A stretch of 64,000 nucleotides of DNA, taken from NCBI GenBank assembly GCA_017347485.1, contig AP021857.1:1903390-1967389 (forward strand), in the 5' to 3' direction. The translations under genes and the position numbers were made by a program. Under the pieces are notes generated by a model. The model saw only the letters and a program-made list of their open reading frames with translations. It ran no database searches and was not told the DNA's origin. This document shows, one piece after another, positions 43,067 to 52,133 of the stretch. This DNA is from Candidatus Desulfobacillus denitrificans. GTDB lineage: Bacteria; Pseudomonadota; Gammaproteobacteria; Burkholderiales; Rhodocyclaceae. Each line of letters opens with the position of its first letter. The first letter of the stretch is position 1.

Positions 43067-44323
43067 ATGCCAGAGCCCTCTGCAAGCGCCCCGCTGTATC
43101 CCCGCTTTCTTGTCCCGCGCGTCGAGGAAGCGCTGGCCGACACGCCGGTTGTGCTGATCGGCGGCCCGCGCCAGTCCGGCAAGACGACGCTGGCGCGGCA
43201 ACTCGCCGCCGGGCGCGCTTTCCTGACCCTCGACAACGAGCCGACCCTGCTGGCGGCGCAGGCCGATCCGGTCGGGCTGGTACGCAGCCACGACGCCATG
43301 GTCATCGACGAAATTCAGCGGGCGCCAGGATTGCTGCTGGCGATCAAGGAGTCGGTAGACGTTGACCGGCGGCCAGGTCGCTTTCTTTTGACAGGCTCGG
43401 CCAACCTGATGACGCTGCCGCTGGTTGCGGACTCCCTCGCCGGGCGCATCGAAAACCAGGTGCTGCTGCCCTTGTCCCAAAGCGAGATGCTGGGTGTGGA
43501 GGGCTGCCGCGACTGGATCGACCAGGTGTTCGCCGGCAGGGTGCCGCATCCCGCCTCGGGCCGGGAGGTCATCGCCGAGCGCGTCCTGCGCGGCGGCTAT
43601 CCGGATGCGCTGACAAGAGCGACGCCGCGCCGTCGTCAGGCTTGGGCGCGACAGTACATCGACATGCTGCTCCGTCGCGACATCCGCGATCTCGCCCGCC
43701 TCGACAAGGTCGAGCATTTGCCGCGCCTGCTGGCAATGCTGGCGCAGGTGTCGGGCCAGCTGTGCAACTTCACGCAACTGGGCGGCCATATCGGCCTCGA
43801 TCACAAGACGGTCGGCAAATACCTGGCCGTGTTCGAACAGTTGTTTTTGATGCAGCGTGTCCCCGCCTGGTCGGGCAATCGACTCAGTCGGCTGGTCAAG
43901 ACGCCCAAGCTCCAGTTCATCGATTCAGGGTTGCTGGCTGCATTGCTGGAGGTTTCGGAGATTTCACCGATCCACCACCGCGCCCGGTACGGCCAGTTGC
44001 TGGAAAGCTTCGTGTTTGGGGAACTGCTCAAGCATTGCACCTGGTCTGACCGCCGCTACGCGATGTGCTTCTATCGTGACAAGAGCCAGCGCGAGGTGGA
44101 TTTCGTTCTGGAGGATGCCATGGGCAAGCTCATCGGCATCGAAGTCAAGGCGGCGGCCAGCATCGGCGGCGCGGACTTCGCCGGCTTGCGCCAGTTGGCC
44201 ACCATGACCGCAGATCGATTTACCGCCGGCATCGTGCTCTACGACGGCGACGCCACCCTCCCCTTCGGCCCGAAATTCTGGGCCGTGCCCATCGGCACCC
44301 TGTGGCGGGCGCGCTTCAGATAA
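43067..44323 (+). CDS. AAA-type ATPase with DUF4143 domain
   Basis: Protein of 418 residues. Walker A GGPRQSGKTTLARQL, Walker B AMVIDEIQRAPGLL, sensor LLTGSANLMTLP, then a C-terminal DUF4143 domain with the nuclease-like strand REVDFVLEDAMGKLIGIEVK (a PD-(D/E)xK pattern). Such ATPases are common in accessory regions and have no settled function. The gene is flanked by an 80-bp imperfect direct duplication and lies between the toxin-antitoxin pair and the benzoate module, so it probably arrived by recombination. Upstream TCCCA-TTGG direct repeats (about 43018-43051) could be an operator. Confidence 0.85.
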   Translation: MPEPSASAPLYPRFLVPRVEEALADTPVVLIGGPRQSGKTTLARQLAAGRAFLTLDNEPTLLAAQADPVGLVRSHDAMVIDEIQRAPGLLLAIKESVDVDRRPGRFLLTGSANLMTLPLVADSLAGRIENQVLLPLSQSEMLGVEGCRDWIDQVFAGRVPHPASGREVIAERVLRGGYPDALTRATPRRRQAWARQYIDMLLRRDIRDLARLDKVEHLPRLLAMLAQVSGQLCNFTQLGGHIGLDHKTVGKYLAVFEQLFLMQRVPAWSGNRLSRLVKTPKLQFIDSGLLAALLEVSEISPIHHRARYGQLLESFVFGELLKHCTWSDRRYAMCFYRDKSQREVDFVLEDAMGKLIGIEVKAAASIGGADFAGLRQLATMTADRFTAGIVLYDGDATLPFGPKFWAVPIGTLWRARFR

Positions 44324-44333
44324 GCCGCCTTTT

Positions 44334-44357
44334 CGCCGTCCTGTACGGACTGACTTT
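44334..44357 (+). repeat. Dispersed bipartite motif
   Basis: Perfect CGCCGT-N8-GACTGACTTT in the 36-bp gap between the convergent ATPase and hydrolase genes. Confidence 0.8.
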
Positions 44358-44359
44358 CC

Positions 44360-45130
44360 CTAACCGATCCGCTCGATGAACCCCGCCATCGCCTCGAGCG
44401 TGGCCTGGGGCTGGTCCTTGTGCGGGGAGTGGCGGCAGTCGGCGAGCATGAGGACTTCGACTTCGCCTTTCGCCTGTTTGCGGATGGCTTCGACCTGTGC
44501 CGGGGTGCCGTACTCGTCGTCGGCGCCCTGGAGGGCGAGCACCGGGCAGGTCACCTGCGGCAGGTATTCCTCGATGTTCCAGGCACGGAAGTCGGGATGC
44601 AGCCAGATGTCGTTCCAGCCCCAGAAGGTCTTGGCCGGATCGCGGTGGTACTTGCCGAGCTTCTGGCCGAGGTCGGTGGTCTCGAAGCTCACCTTGGCCT
44701 GGGCGATGCTGGCGATGGAGAGGTCCTCGACGAAGACGTGCGGCGCCATGAGGATGAGGCCGGCGACTTCGCGCCCCGCCCCGCCGGCGTGGATCAGCGC
44801 GATCGAGCCGCCGTCGGAATGGCCGACCAGCACCGGCTTGTCGATGCCGAGCTTGTCGAGCAGATCGGGCAGCGCGACCAGCGCCTCGTCGTGCATGTAG
44901 CGCACGCCGAAGGGTTCGGCGAGGAGATCGGATTCGCCGTAGCCGTAGCGCGAGTACACCAGCGTGCGGCAGCCGGTGGCGGCGGCGACCTTGGTCGGGA
45001 AGTCGCGCCACATCGCCACCGAGCCGAGGCCCTCGTGCAGGAAGACCAGCGTCGGGCGGTTCAGCTGGTGGGCGGGAATGAGCCGGTATTCGAGGTGGTG
45101 GCCGGCGGCCTGGATGAAACCGGATTGCAT
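44360..45130 (-). CDS. Alpha/beta hydrolase of the benzoate (box) cluster
   Basis: Soluble hydrolase of 256 residues. The nucleophile elbow is LVGHSDGGSIAL, the oxyanion region FLHEGLGSVAMWRDF and the acid and histidine lie in LQGADDEYG and CRHSPHKDQ. Homologues sit next to the ABC importer in box clusters of Azoarcus and relatives, where they may release benzoate-type acids from esters or act on CoA thioesters. It follows livF after a long hairpin. Confidence 0.85.
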   Translation of the reverse strand: MQSGFIQAAGHHLEYRLIPAHQLNRPTLVFLHEGLGSVAMWRDFPTKVAAATGCRTLVYSRYGYGESDLLAEPFGVRYMHDEALVALPDLLDKLGIDKPVLVGHSDGGSIALIHAGGAGREVAGLILMAPHVFVEDLSIASIAQAKVSFETTDLGQKLGKYHRDPAKTFWGWNDIWLHPDFRAWNIEEYLPQVTCPVLALQGADDEYGTPAQVEAIRKQAKGEVEVLMLADCRHSPHKDQPQATLEAMAGFIERIG

Positions 45131-45147
45131 GCCTTGATAAAACCCTT

Positions 45148-45220
45148 AACCACAGAGACACAGAGGCACAGAGGAAACCCTCCCAACGGAATTTCTCTGC
45201 GTCTCTGTGCCTCTGTGGTT
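45148..45220. repeat. Long imperfect hairpin, ACAGAG-type repeat
   Basis: Arms 45148-45173 and 45195-45220 (AACCACAGAGACACAGAGGC and its near complement) pair with three mismatches around a 21-nt loop. Repeats of this kind are widespread extragenic sequences. It separates livF from the hydrolase gene and may lower read-through. Confidence 0.75.
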
Positions 45221-45233
45221 CATGGTTTGGACT

Positions 45234-46044
45234 TTAAACGCCGAGGAAGCGGTGCATCAGCTCTTCGTTGTCCGTCAGCTCGCTCGGCGTGCCGGCGAAG
45301 ACGACGCGGCCCTTGACGATCACCGCGCTGCGGTCGGCCAGGTTCATCACGGCGCCGTAGTTCTTGTCGACGATCACCGTGGCGATGCCGCTGGCGCGGA
45401 TGGTGCGGATGATGTTCCAGATTTCCTTGGCGATCAGCGGCGCGAGGCCTTCGGTGGCTTCGTCGAGGATGAGGAGGTCGGGGTTGGTCATCAGGGCGCG
45501 GCCGATGGTGAGCATCTGCTGCTCGCCGCCGGAGAGCTGGGCGCCGCCGTTGTCGATGCGCTCGCCGAGGCGCGGGAAGGTGGCCATGACGCGCTCGAAG
45601 TCCCATTCCTTGCGGCCGTCGACGCCGGCACGGGCGGCCATGACGAGGTTCTCGCGTACCGTCAAATTCGGGAAGATGCCGCGCCCTTCCGGCACGTAGG
45701 CGATGCCGGCGCGGGCGATGGCGTGCGGGGCGGCCTGGGTCATGTCGCGGCCGCGCACTCTTACGCTGCCCTGCTTCGGCCGCACCAGGCCGAGCATGGA
45801 CTTGATCAGCGTGGTCTTGCCCATGCCGTTGCGGCCCATCAGGCCGATGCACTCGCCGCGCGCGACGCCGAAGTCGACGCCGTGCAGGATGTGGCTGACG
45901 CCGTAGTAGCTGTGCAGGCCGGTCGCTTCGAGCAACAGCTCAGCCGACGGGCCGCCCCGAGGCTGAGCAGCGTTTGACTGCGAGCGCAGCGAGCCGGCAT
46001 CACCCCCTTCCGCGGGAAGGGGGCCGGGGGGAAGGCCCACGTTG

Positions 46045-46052
<8 letters not shown>
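45234..46052 (-). CDS. livF: ABC transporter ATPase LivF (aromatic acid uptake)
   Basis: ATPase of the branched-chain amino acid/aromatic acid importer class, 272 residues. Walker A GRNGMGKTTLIKS, signature LSGGEQQMLTIGRAL, Walker B LLILDEATEGLAP. The N-terminal 37 residues (PPGPLPAEGGDAGSLRSQ...) are extra and partly coded by an extragenic palindrome at 46001-46042; the conserved domain starts at LLLEATGLHSYYG. The ATG overlaps livG by 8 bp. Confidence 0.9.
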
Positions 46053-46798
<746 letters not shown>

Positions 46799-46806
<8 letters not shown>

Positions 46807-47794
46807 GCTCGGCCTCCGCGGCTTCCTTCCTTCGTCCGAATTTCTGCAGCAGGCCGGAGAGTCCCTGCGGCAGGTAGAGGGCGACGAGGATGATCGTCAC
46901 GCCCATCGCCAGCTGCCAGTGCTTGGCATAGGCGCCGAACCAGGCCTGGTTGGAGAACAACTCCTGCATCATGACGAAGGCGAAGGCGCCGATGGCCGGG
47001 CCATAGAGCGTGCCCATGCCGCCGAGGATGACCATCATCAGCACGGCGCCGGACTGGTGCCAGGAAATGATCTCCGGGTTCACGAAACCGAACTGCACGG
47101 CGGCCAGGTAGCCCGACATCCCGGCCAACGCGCCGGAGATGACATAAGCCGCCAGCTTGTACCGGAAGGCCGGGAAGCCGAGCGCGCGCATGCGGTGCTC
47201 GTTGACCTTGATGCCGACCAGGGCATGGCCGAAGGTCGAGCCGAGAATGCGCCGCAGCACGAGATAGACGGCGACCAGCAGCACCAGCACCAGATAGTAG
47301 AAGTGATCGAGCTTCTCCAGGTCGAGCAGCGCCGTCTCGCCCAGTTTCAGGTGCGGCTTGTTGTAGATGTAGATGCCGTCCGAGCCGCCGCCGAACTTCG
47401 TGTCGTGGAAGACGAAGAACAGCATCTGGGCGAAGGCCAGCGTCACCATGATGAAGAAGATGCCCCGGGTGCGCAGTACCAGCGCGCCGGTGACGAGGGC
47501 GAAGGCGGCACAGGCCGCCATCGCCGCCGGCAGCGTCCACCACAGCGAGGCGGCCTCGTACTTCGGCACCATCAGCGCCAGCGCGTAGCCGGCGAGGCCG
47601 AAGAAGGCGGCATGGCCGAAGCTCACCAGCCCGGTGTAGCCGACCAGGAGATCGAGGCTCATGGCGAAGATGGCCATGATCATGATCTTGGTGATGAGCT
47701 GGGTGTAGAAGGTCGAGCCGGCCAGCGGAAAAGCCGCCAGCGCCACGACGGCGGCGATCAGGATGGCGTTGAGCATGCGGCCGTGGGCGTGCAT
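46799..47794 (-). CDS. livM: ABC transporter permease LivM
   Basis: Membrane permease of 331 residues with about ten helices; the family motif SLDLLVGYTGLVSFGHAAFFG is split here as SLDLLVGYTGL and VSFGHAAFFG. The start is the ATG at 47794 (MHAHGRMLNAIL), overlapping the livH stop (TGATG). The C-terminus is charged (GRRKEAAEAEHD). Confidence 0.92.
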
Positions 47795-48660
47795 CACAGC
47801 TTCCTGAACAGGCCCTCGGGCCGCCACACCAGCACCGCGGCCATGAGCAGATAGACGATCATGCCCGCGACTTCCGGCACCAGCACCTGACCGAAGGTTT
47901 CAGCCAGCCCGATCAGCAGTGAAGCCACCAGCGCGCCCTTCACCGAGCCGATGCCGCCGATGACGACCACCACGAAGCAGATGATCAAAACGCCGCCGCC
48001 CATGTTCGGAAACACCGAGGAGAGCGGCGCGTTGATCATGCCGGCAAAGGCCGCCAGCGCCACGCCGAGGGCGAAGATCAGCGTGTAGATGAGCCGAATG
48101 TTGATGCCAAGCGACTGGACCATGTCGCGGTTCGAACTGCCGGCGCGGATCATCATGCCGAGCCGGGTGCGCGCAATGAGGAGATACATGCCCAGCGCCA
48201 GCAGCAGGCAGACGCCGGAAATGACGAGGCGATACACGGGATAGGACAGATTCTCGGTGAGCGGGATCGAGTGCGCCAGCAGCGCCGGCACCGGCACGCC
48301 GTGCACGTCGTCGCCCCAGAGGATGCTGCGCATCTCCTCGAAGACCAGGATCAGGCCGTAGGTCAGCAGCACCTGGTAGAGGTGGTCGCGCTCGTAGAGG
48401 CGGCGGATCAGCAGCCACTCCAGCGCCACGCCGAGCAGCACCGTCAGCACCACGCCGAGCAGGATGGCTGCCGCCAGGCTGCCGGTCATGCTCGCCAGCG
48501 ACCAGGCCAGATAGGCGCCGACCATGTAGAAGCTGCCGTGGGCGAGGTTGATGATGCCCATGATGCCGAAGATCAGGGTCAGCCCGGAGGCGACGAGGAA
48601 CAGCAGCAGGCCGTATTGCAGGCCGTTCAGCAGCTGGATGAGGAAGAAGGCGAAATCCAT
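47794..48660 (-). CDS. livH: ABC transporter permease LivH
   Basis: Membrane permease of 288 residues, about eight helices, starting MDFAFFLIQLLNGLQYGLLL. The motif IFGIMGIINLAHGSFYMVGA is typical of LivH. It pairs with LivM and the two ATPases. It is separated from the binding protein gene by REP-like palindromes at 48720-48784, which may lower its expression compared with livK. Confidence 0.93.
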   Translation of the reverse strand: MDFAFFLIQLLNGLQYGLLLFLVASGLTLIFGIMGIINLAHGSFYMVGAYLAWSLASMTGSLAAAILLGVVLTVLLGVALEWLLIRRLYERDHLYQVLLTYGLILVFEEMRSILWGDDVHGVPVPALLAHSIPLTENLSYPVYRLVISGVCLLLALGMYLLIARTRLGMMIRAGSSNRDMVQSLGINIRLIYTLIFALGVALAAFAGMINAPLSSVFPNMGGGVLIICFVVVVIGGIGSVKGALVASLLIGLAETFGQVLVPEVAGMIVYLLMAAVLVWRPEGLFRKL

Positions 48661-48717
48661 CTTGTTAACATGATAGCGGCGGCAAGCGTTTGCCGCCGCT
48701 ATCGAAGGTCCCGGCTG

Positions 48718-48784
48718 TAATCGTCGTCCCCGCGAAAGCGGGGACCCAGGTGTTGCCGTGGATTCCCGCTTCCGCGGGAATGAC
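48718..48784. repeat. REP-like palindrome pair
   Basis: GTCCCCGCGAAAGCGGGGAC and ATTCCCGCTTCCGCGGGAAT types side by side, between livK and livH. It probably protects the livK message from 3' decay and allows its higher expression. Confidence 0.8.
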
Positions 48785-48790
48785 GGATTG

Positions 48791-49996
48791 TCAGGCCTTG
48801 CAGCCGCGCGCCGGATCGGCCAGCGCCTTGAAGGCCACGCCCTGCACCAGGTTCTGCTTGCCGACCACCTTGCGCAGATACATGTCCTGCACCGGGTTGT
48901 GCGCCTTGGACAGCGTCCAGGTGCCGCGCGGGCTGTCGATCTTGGCGGCTTCCATGGCCTTGATCATCGCCGCCTTGCTGGAGATGTCGCCTTTGACCGC
49001 ATCGAGTCCGGCGGCCAGCAACTGGCCGGCATCGTAGCCCTGCACGGCGTAGACGTCCGGTTGCAGCTTGTAGGTCTTGGCGTAGGCCAGGCGGAAGGCA
49101 TTGTCCTTCTTGGTGTTCAGGCTGTCGGCGTAGTGCAGCGTGGTCTCGACGCCCTCGGCGGCGTCGCCCACCGCCTCCAGCACGCCGTCGGTGAGGAAGC
49201 CCGAGCCGTAGAGCGGGATCTTGCCCTTGAGGCCGGCCGCGGCATAATCCTTGAGGAATTTCGCCGCGCCGCCGCCGGCGAAGAAGGCCACCACGGCGTC
49301 CGGCTTGATGCTGGCGATCTCGGTGAGCAGCGCCTGGAATTCGACCTGCGGAAAGGGCGTATACAGCTCCTTCACCAACTTGCCGCCCTCCTTCTCGAAG
49401 CCCTCCTTGAAGCCGGCCATCATCTGCTCGCCGGCGGCGTACTTCCAGGTGATGAAGACGGCGGTCTTGCGTCCTTCCGCCTTCAACACCTTGCCCAGCG
49501 CGTAGGTCGACTGCCAGTTGGAAAAGGAGGTGCGGAAGATGTTCGGCGCGCACAGCGGGCCGGTGACCTCGTCGGCGCCGGCGTTGGGGTTGATCCACAG
49601 CGTGCCGGTCTCGCGGATCACCTTGGCCATGCCCAGGGCGACACCGGAGTGCACGGTGCCGATGACGACATCGACCTTGTCGCGCTGGATCAGCTTGTTG
49701 GCGTTCTCGGGCGCCTTCGCCGGGTTGGACTCGTCGTCGACGACGATGTACTCGATCTCGCGCCCGCCCAGCTTGCCGCCGCGCTCTTCCACGGCCAGCT
49801 TGAAGCCGTTGGTGATGGCCACTCCCAGCGCAGCGTAGGTGCCGGTGTAAGGCAGCATCAAGCCCACCTTGATTTTTCCGGACTGTGCCTGCGCCAGGCC
49901 GAAGGGGGCCAGCGTGCCGACGGCGGTCGCACCGGCCACGGCGGCCGTGCCCTTGAGAAACTCGCGGCGATCGAATCCTTTTTCGTTGCTGCTCAT
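48791..49996 (-). CDS. livK: Periplasmic binding protein LivK-type
   Basis: Type I periplasmic binding protein of 401 residues. The signal peptide has a twin-arginine motif (DRREFLKGTAAVAGATAVGT), so export by Tat is likely. The mature protein starts near QSGKIKVGLMLPYTGTYAALG. The ATG at 49996 follows GGAGGAG; an earlier frame start lacks this. It heads the importer operon. Probable ligand: benzoate or another aromatic acid, inferred from context. Confidence 0.92.
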   Translation of the reverse strand: MSSNEKGFDRREFLKGTAAVAGATAVGTLAPFGLAQAQSGKIKVGLMLPYTGTYAALGVAITNGFKLAVEERGGKLGGREIEYIVVDDESNPAKAPENANKLIQRDKVDVVIGTVHSGVALGMAKVIRETGTLWINPNAGADEVTGPLCAPNIFRTSFSNWQSTYALGKVLKAEGRKTAVFITWKYAAGEQMMAGFKEGFEKEGGKLVKELYTPFPQVEFQALLTEIASIKPDAVVAFFAGGGAAKFLKDYAAAGLKGKIPLYGSGFLTDGVLEAVGDAAEGVETTLHYADSLNTKKDNAFRLAYAKTYKLQPDVYAVQGYDAGQLLAAGLDAVKGDISSKAAMIKAMEAAKIDSPRGTWTLSKAHNPVQDMYLRKVVGKQNLVQGVAFKALADPARGCKA

Positions 49997-50111
49997 GTTT
50001 GTCTCCTCCAGGTTAATTATTGGACGACATGACCTTGTTGCGATCATGGTTCAGCGGCGAAAGTCTAGCCCGGTGGGGTCAAATCCGTGTCATGGCTTCG
50101 TCAAATCCTCG

Positions 50112-51452
50112 TCAAATCAGCGCCAGCAGCACACGCGTGCCGCCCCCGGGACGCAGCTCGATGCTGATGCGCCAGCCGGCCTGCTCGCAGATGCGCTTGA
50201 CGATGGCCAGGCCCAGGCCGAAGCCCTCCCCGGCCCCGCGCACGTCGCCGCGGCGAAAGCGGCGGAACAGCTCGGGGAGTTGCTCCGGCGCCATGCCGCG
50301 GCCGGTGTCGGTGATTTCGACCGTGCCGCCACTCGTGCGCAGCGCAATCGAACCGCGCTCGGTGTAACTCACTGCATTCGCCAGAAGGTTCGACAGCACC
50401 ACATGGAGCGCCCGGCGCGGCACGCGCAGGGGCATGCTTTCGGGGGCGTCGACCACGAAAGTCAGTCCCTTCGCCACGGCGCGCTCGCGTATGCCCTCCG
50501 CCACTTCCTCGACGCATTCGCGCAGATCGACCTCGCCGCGGATGCCGTCGGCCTCCTCGCGCGCCATGAGCAGAAATGCGTTGACCAGTTCGGCCAGGCG
50601 CGCCGCCGCCGCATCGATCTTCTCGAGCCGCTCGCGCGCCTTGGGCGCGAGGCCGGCGTCCTCCAGCATCAGCTCGCAGCTGGTCTGGATCGAGGTCAGC
50701 GGCGTGCGCAGCTCATGGCTGACGTCGGCGGTGAAGGCGCGCTCGCGCTCCAGCAGCCGCGCCATGCGCGCGTGGTAGGCATCGAAGGCGGCGGCCAGCT
50801 CGGCCACCTCGCGCTCGGGGTAGAAGCGCTCGAGGCGGCTCTCGCCCGTGCGGCTGTCCAGCTCGCGCACCCGCCGCGCCAGGTCGACGACATGGCGCGT
50901 CAGCCAGCCGGAGGCCCACAGGCCGATCAGCGCCGTCACCAGGGCCGTGAAGGCGGCGCCCAGCACCAGCGCCACCGTGAAGGCGCGCGCCCGTTCCTCA
51001 TGGAGCGACACCGAGTAGGCAAGGTAAAAGCGCATGCTGCCGATCTCGCGCACCTCGACGCGATAGCGGTCGGCGCCGCTCGTGACGTCATGGAAGCCGG
51101 GGGCGAGATCGCGCAGTTCTTCCGGCAGCTGTCGTTGCTCCTCGGGACCGCGGGTGGCGTAGCCATGCACCAGCCAGCTGGCGCGAAACCACTTGCGCAG
51201 CGACAGCGCCTGGGTGTCGGCGCGTACGTCGAAGCGCTGCAGCTTGCGGTAGGGCGGGCCGTCGATCGACCCGATACGCTCGTATTGCTGCAGCAGGCTT
51301 TCCATCTCGTCGGAGACGATCTGGTCGATCAGTTGCTCTTCCTGGTGGCGGTTGAGATGCAGGATGGCCACGGCATGGATCAGCACCAATATCGCGCCGA
51401 CCAGGGCGAAGGTCAGCGCGAAGCGAAGGCGAAGGCTATGCCTGACCGACAT
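50112..51452 (-). CDS. Membrane sensor histidine kinase
   Basis: Two-component kinase of 446 residues. Two membrane helices (FALTFALVGAILVLIHAVAI and VALVLGAAFTALVTALIGLW) enclose a periplasmic domain of about 110 residues without a recognised fold. HAMP, the H-box FTADVSHELRTPLTSIQ and a HATPase domain (NAVSYTERG, DTGRGMAPEQ, GFGLGLAIVKRI) follow. It overlaps the response regulator gene by 17 bp. The ligand is unknown; its place between the importer and the CoA ligase suggests an aromatic or envelope signal. A perfect bipartite motif lies at 50458-50481. Confidence 0.9.
   Translation of the reverse strand: MSVRHSLRLRFALTFALVGAILVLIHAVAILHLNRHQEEQLIDQIVSDEMESLLQQYERIGSIDGPPYRKLQRFDVRADTQALSLRKWFRASWLVHGYATRGPEEQRQLPEELRDLAPGFHDVTSGADRYRVEVREIGSMRFYLAYSVSLHEERARAFTVALVLGAAFTALVTALIGLWASGWLTRHVVDLARRVRELDSRTGESRLERFYPEREVAELAAAFDAYHARMARLLERERAFTADVSHELRTPLTSIQTSCELMLEDAGLAPKARERLEKIDAAAARLAELVNAFLLMAREEADGIRGEVDLRECVEEVAEGIRERAVAKGLTFVVDAPESMPLRVPRRALHVVLSNLLANAVSYTERGSIALRTSGGTVEITDTGRGMAPEQLPELFRRFRRGDVRGAGEGFGLGLAIVKRICEQAGWRISIELRPGGGTRVLLALI
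50458..50481 (-). repeat. Dispersed bipartite motif inside the kinase gene
   Basis: Perfect AAAGTCAGTC-N8-ACGGCG in coding sequence. Confidence 0.75.
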
Positions 51453-52125
51453 CGATCGAGGCGAAGCGGTAGCCGACGCCATGCACCGTCTCGATCGGCG
51501 AATGGCCGTGCGCATCCGTCAGTGCACGGCGCAACAGGTGCATGTGGCTGCGCAGGGAGTCGCTCTGCGGCTGCTCGTCGCCCCACAGCGCCTGCTCGAG
51601 CTCGGCCCGCGAATACACCCGGTTCGGCGCCGACATCAGCATCTCCAGCAGGCGCAGGCACTTGCGCGAGAGGTGAACCGGGCGGCCATCGACGGCGACG
51701 GCCAGGCTGGACATGTCGAATTCGATGGTGCCGAACACCAGCCTGCGGTCGATCACGCGGCCGCGGCGGCGCGACACCAGGGCCTTCAGGCGCGCCTCGA
51801 CCTCGCGCAGGGCGAAGGGCTTGACCAGGTAGTCGTCGGCGCCGCAATCGAAGGCGGCCAGCTTGTCGTCGAGCACGTCGCGCGCGGTGAGGATCAGCAC
51901 CGGTACGTCCTGGCGCGCATCGCGGCGCAGCTTGTTGCACAGGCGCAGGCCGTCCATGCCCGGCAGGCCGAGGTCGAGCACGATGGCGTCGAAGTCGCCG
52001 GACGTCGCCAGGTGCATGCCGCTGACGCCATCGCGCGCGATGTCCACGGCGTTGCCGCGGCTCTCGAGGAACTCGCAGAGGTTGGTGGCGATATCGAGGT
52101 CGTCCTCGATGATCAGCACGCGCAT
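51436..52125 (-). CDS. OmpR-family response regulator
   Basis: Regulator of 229 residues. Receiver domain with acidic pocket LIIEDDLD, phosphorylated Asp in IVLDLGLPGMDG, Thr in LTARD and Lys in DYLVKPFALRE. A winged-helix domain follows (LSRKCLRLLEMLMS, IETVHGVGYRF). The ATG at 52125 lies 8 bp after the benzoate-CoA ligase stop, so the pair is probably co-transcribed with it. Confidence 0.92.
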   Translation of the reverse strand: MRVLIIEDDLDIATNLCEFLESRGNAVDIARDGVSGMHLATSGDFDAIVLDLGLPGMDGLRLCNKLRRDARQDVPVLILTARDVLDDKLAAFDCGADDYLVKPFALREVEARLKALVSRRRGRVIDRRLVFGTIEFDMSSLAVAVDGRPVHLSRKCLRLLEMLMSAPNRVYSRAELEQALWGDEQPQSDSLRSHMHLLRRALTDAHGHSPIETVHGVGYRFASIDVGQA

Positions 52126-52133
52126 GGGCCGGT

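Noticed and set aside
45148..45220. A small RNA gene or riboswitch
   Set aside because: The sequence is a known type of widespread extragenic inverted repeat; no promoter or conserved aptamer pattern was seen.
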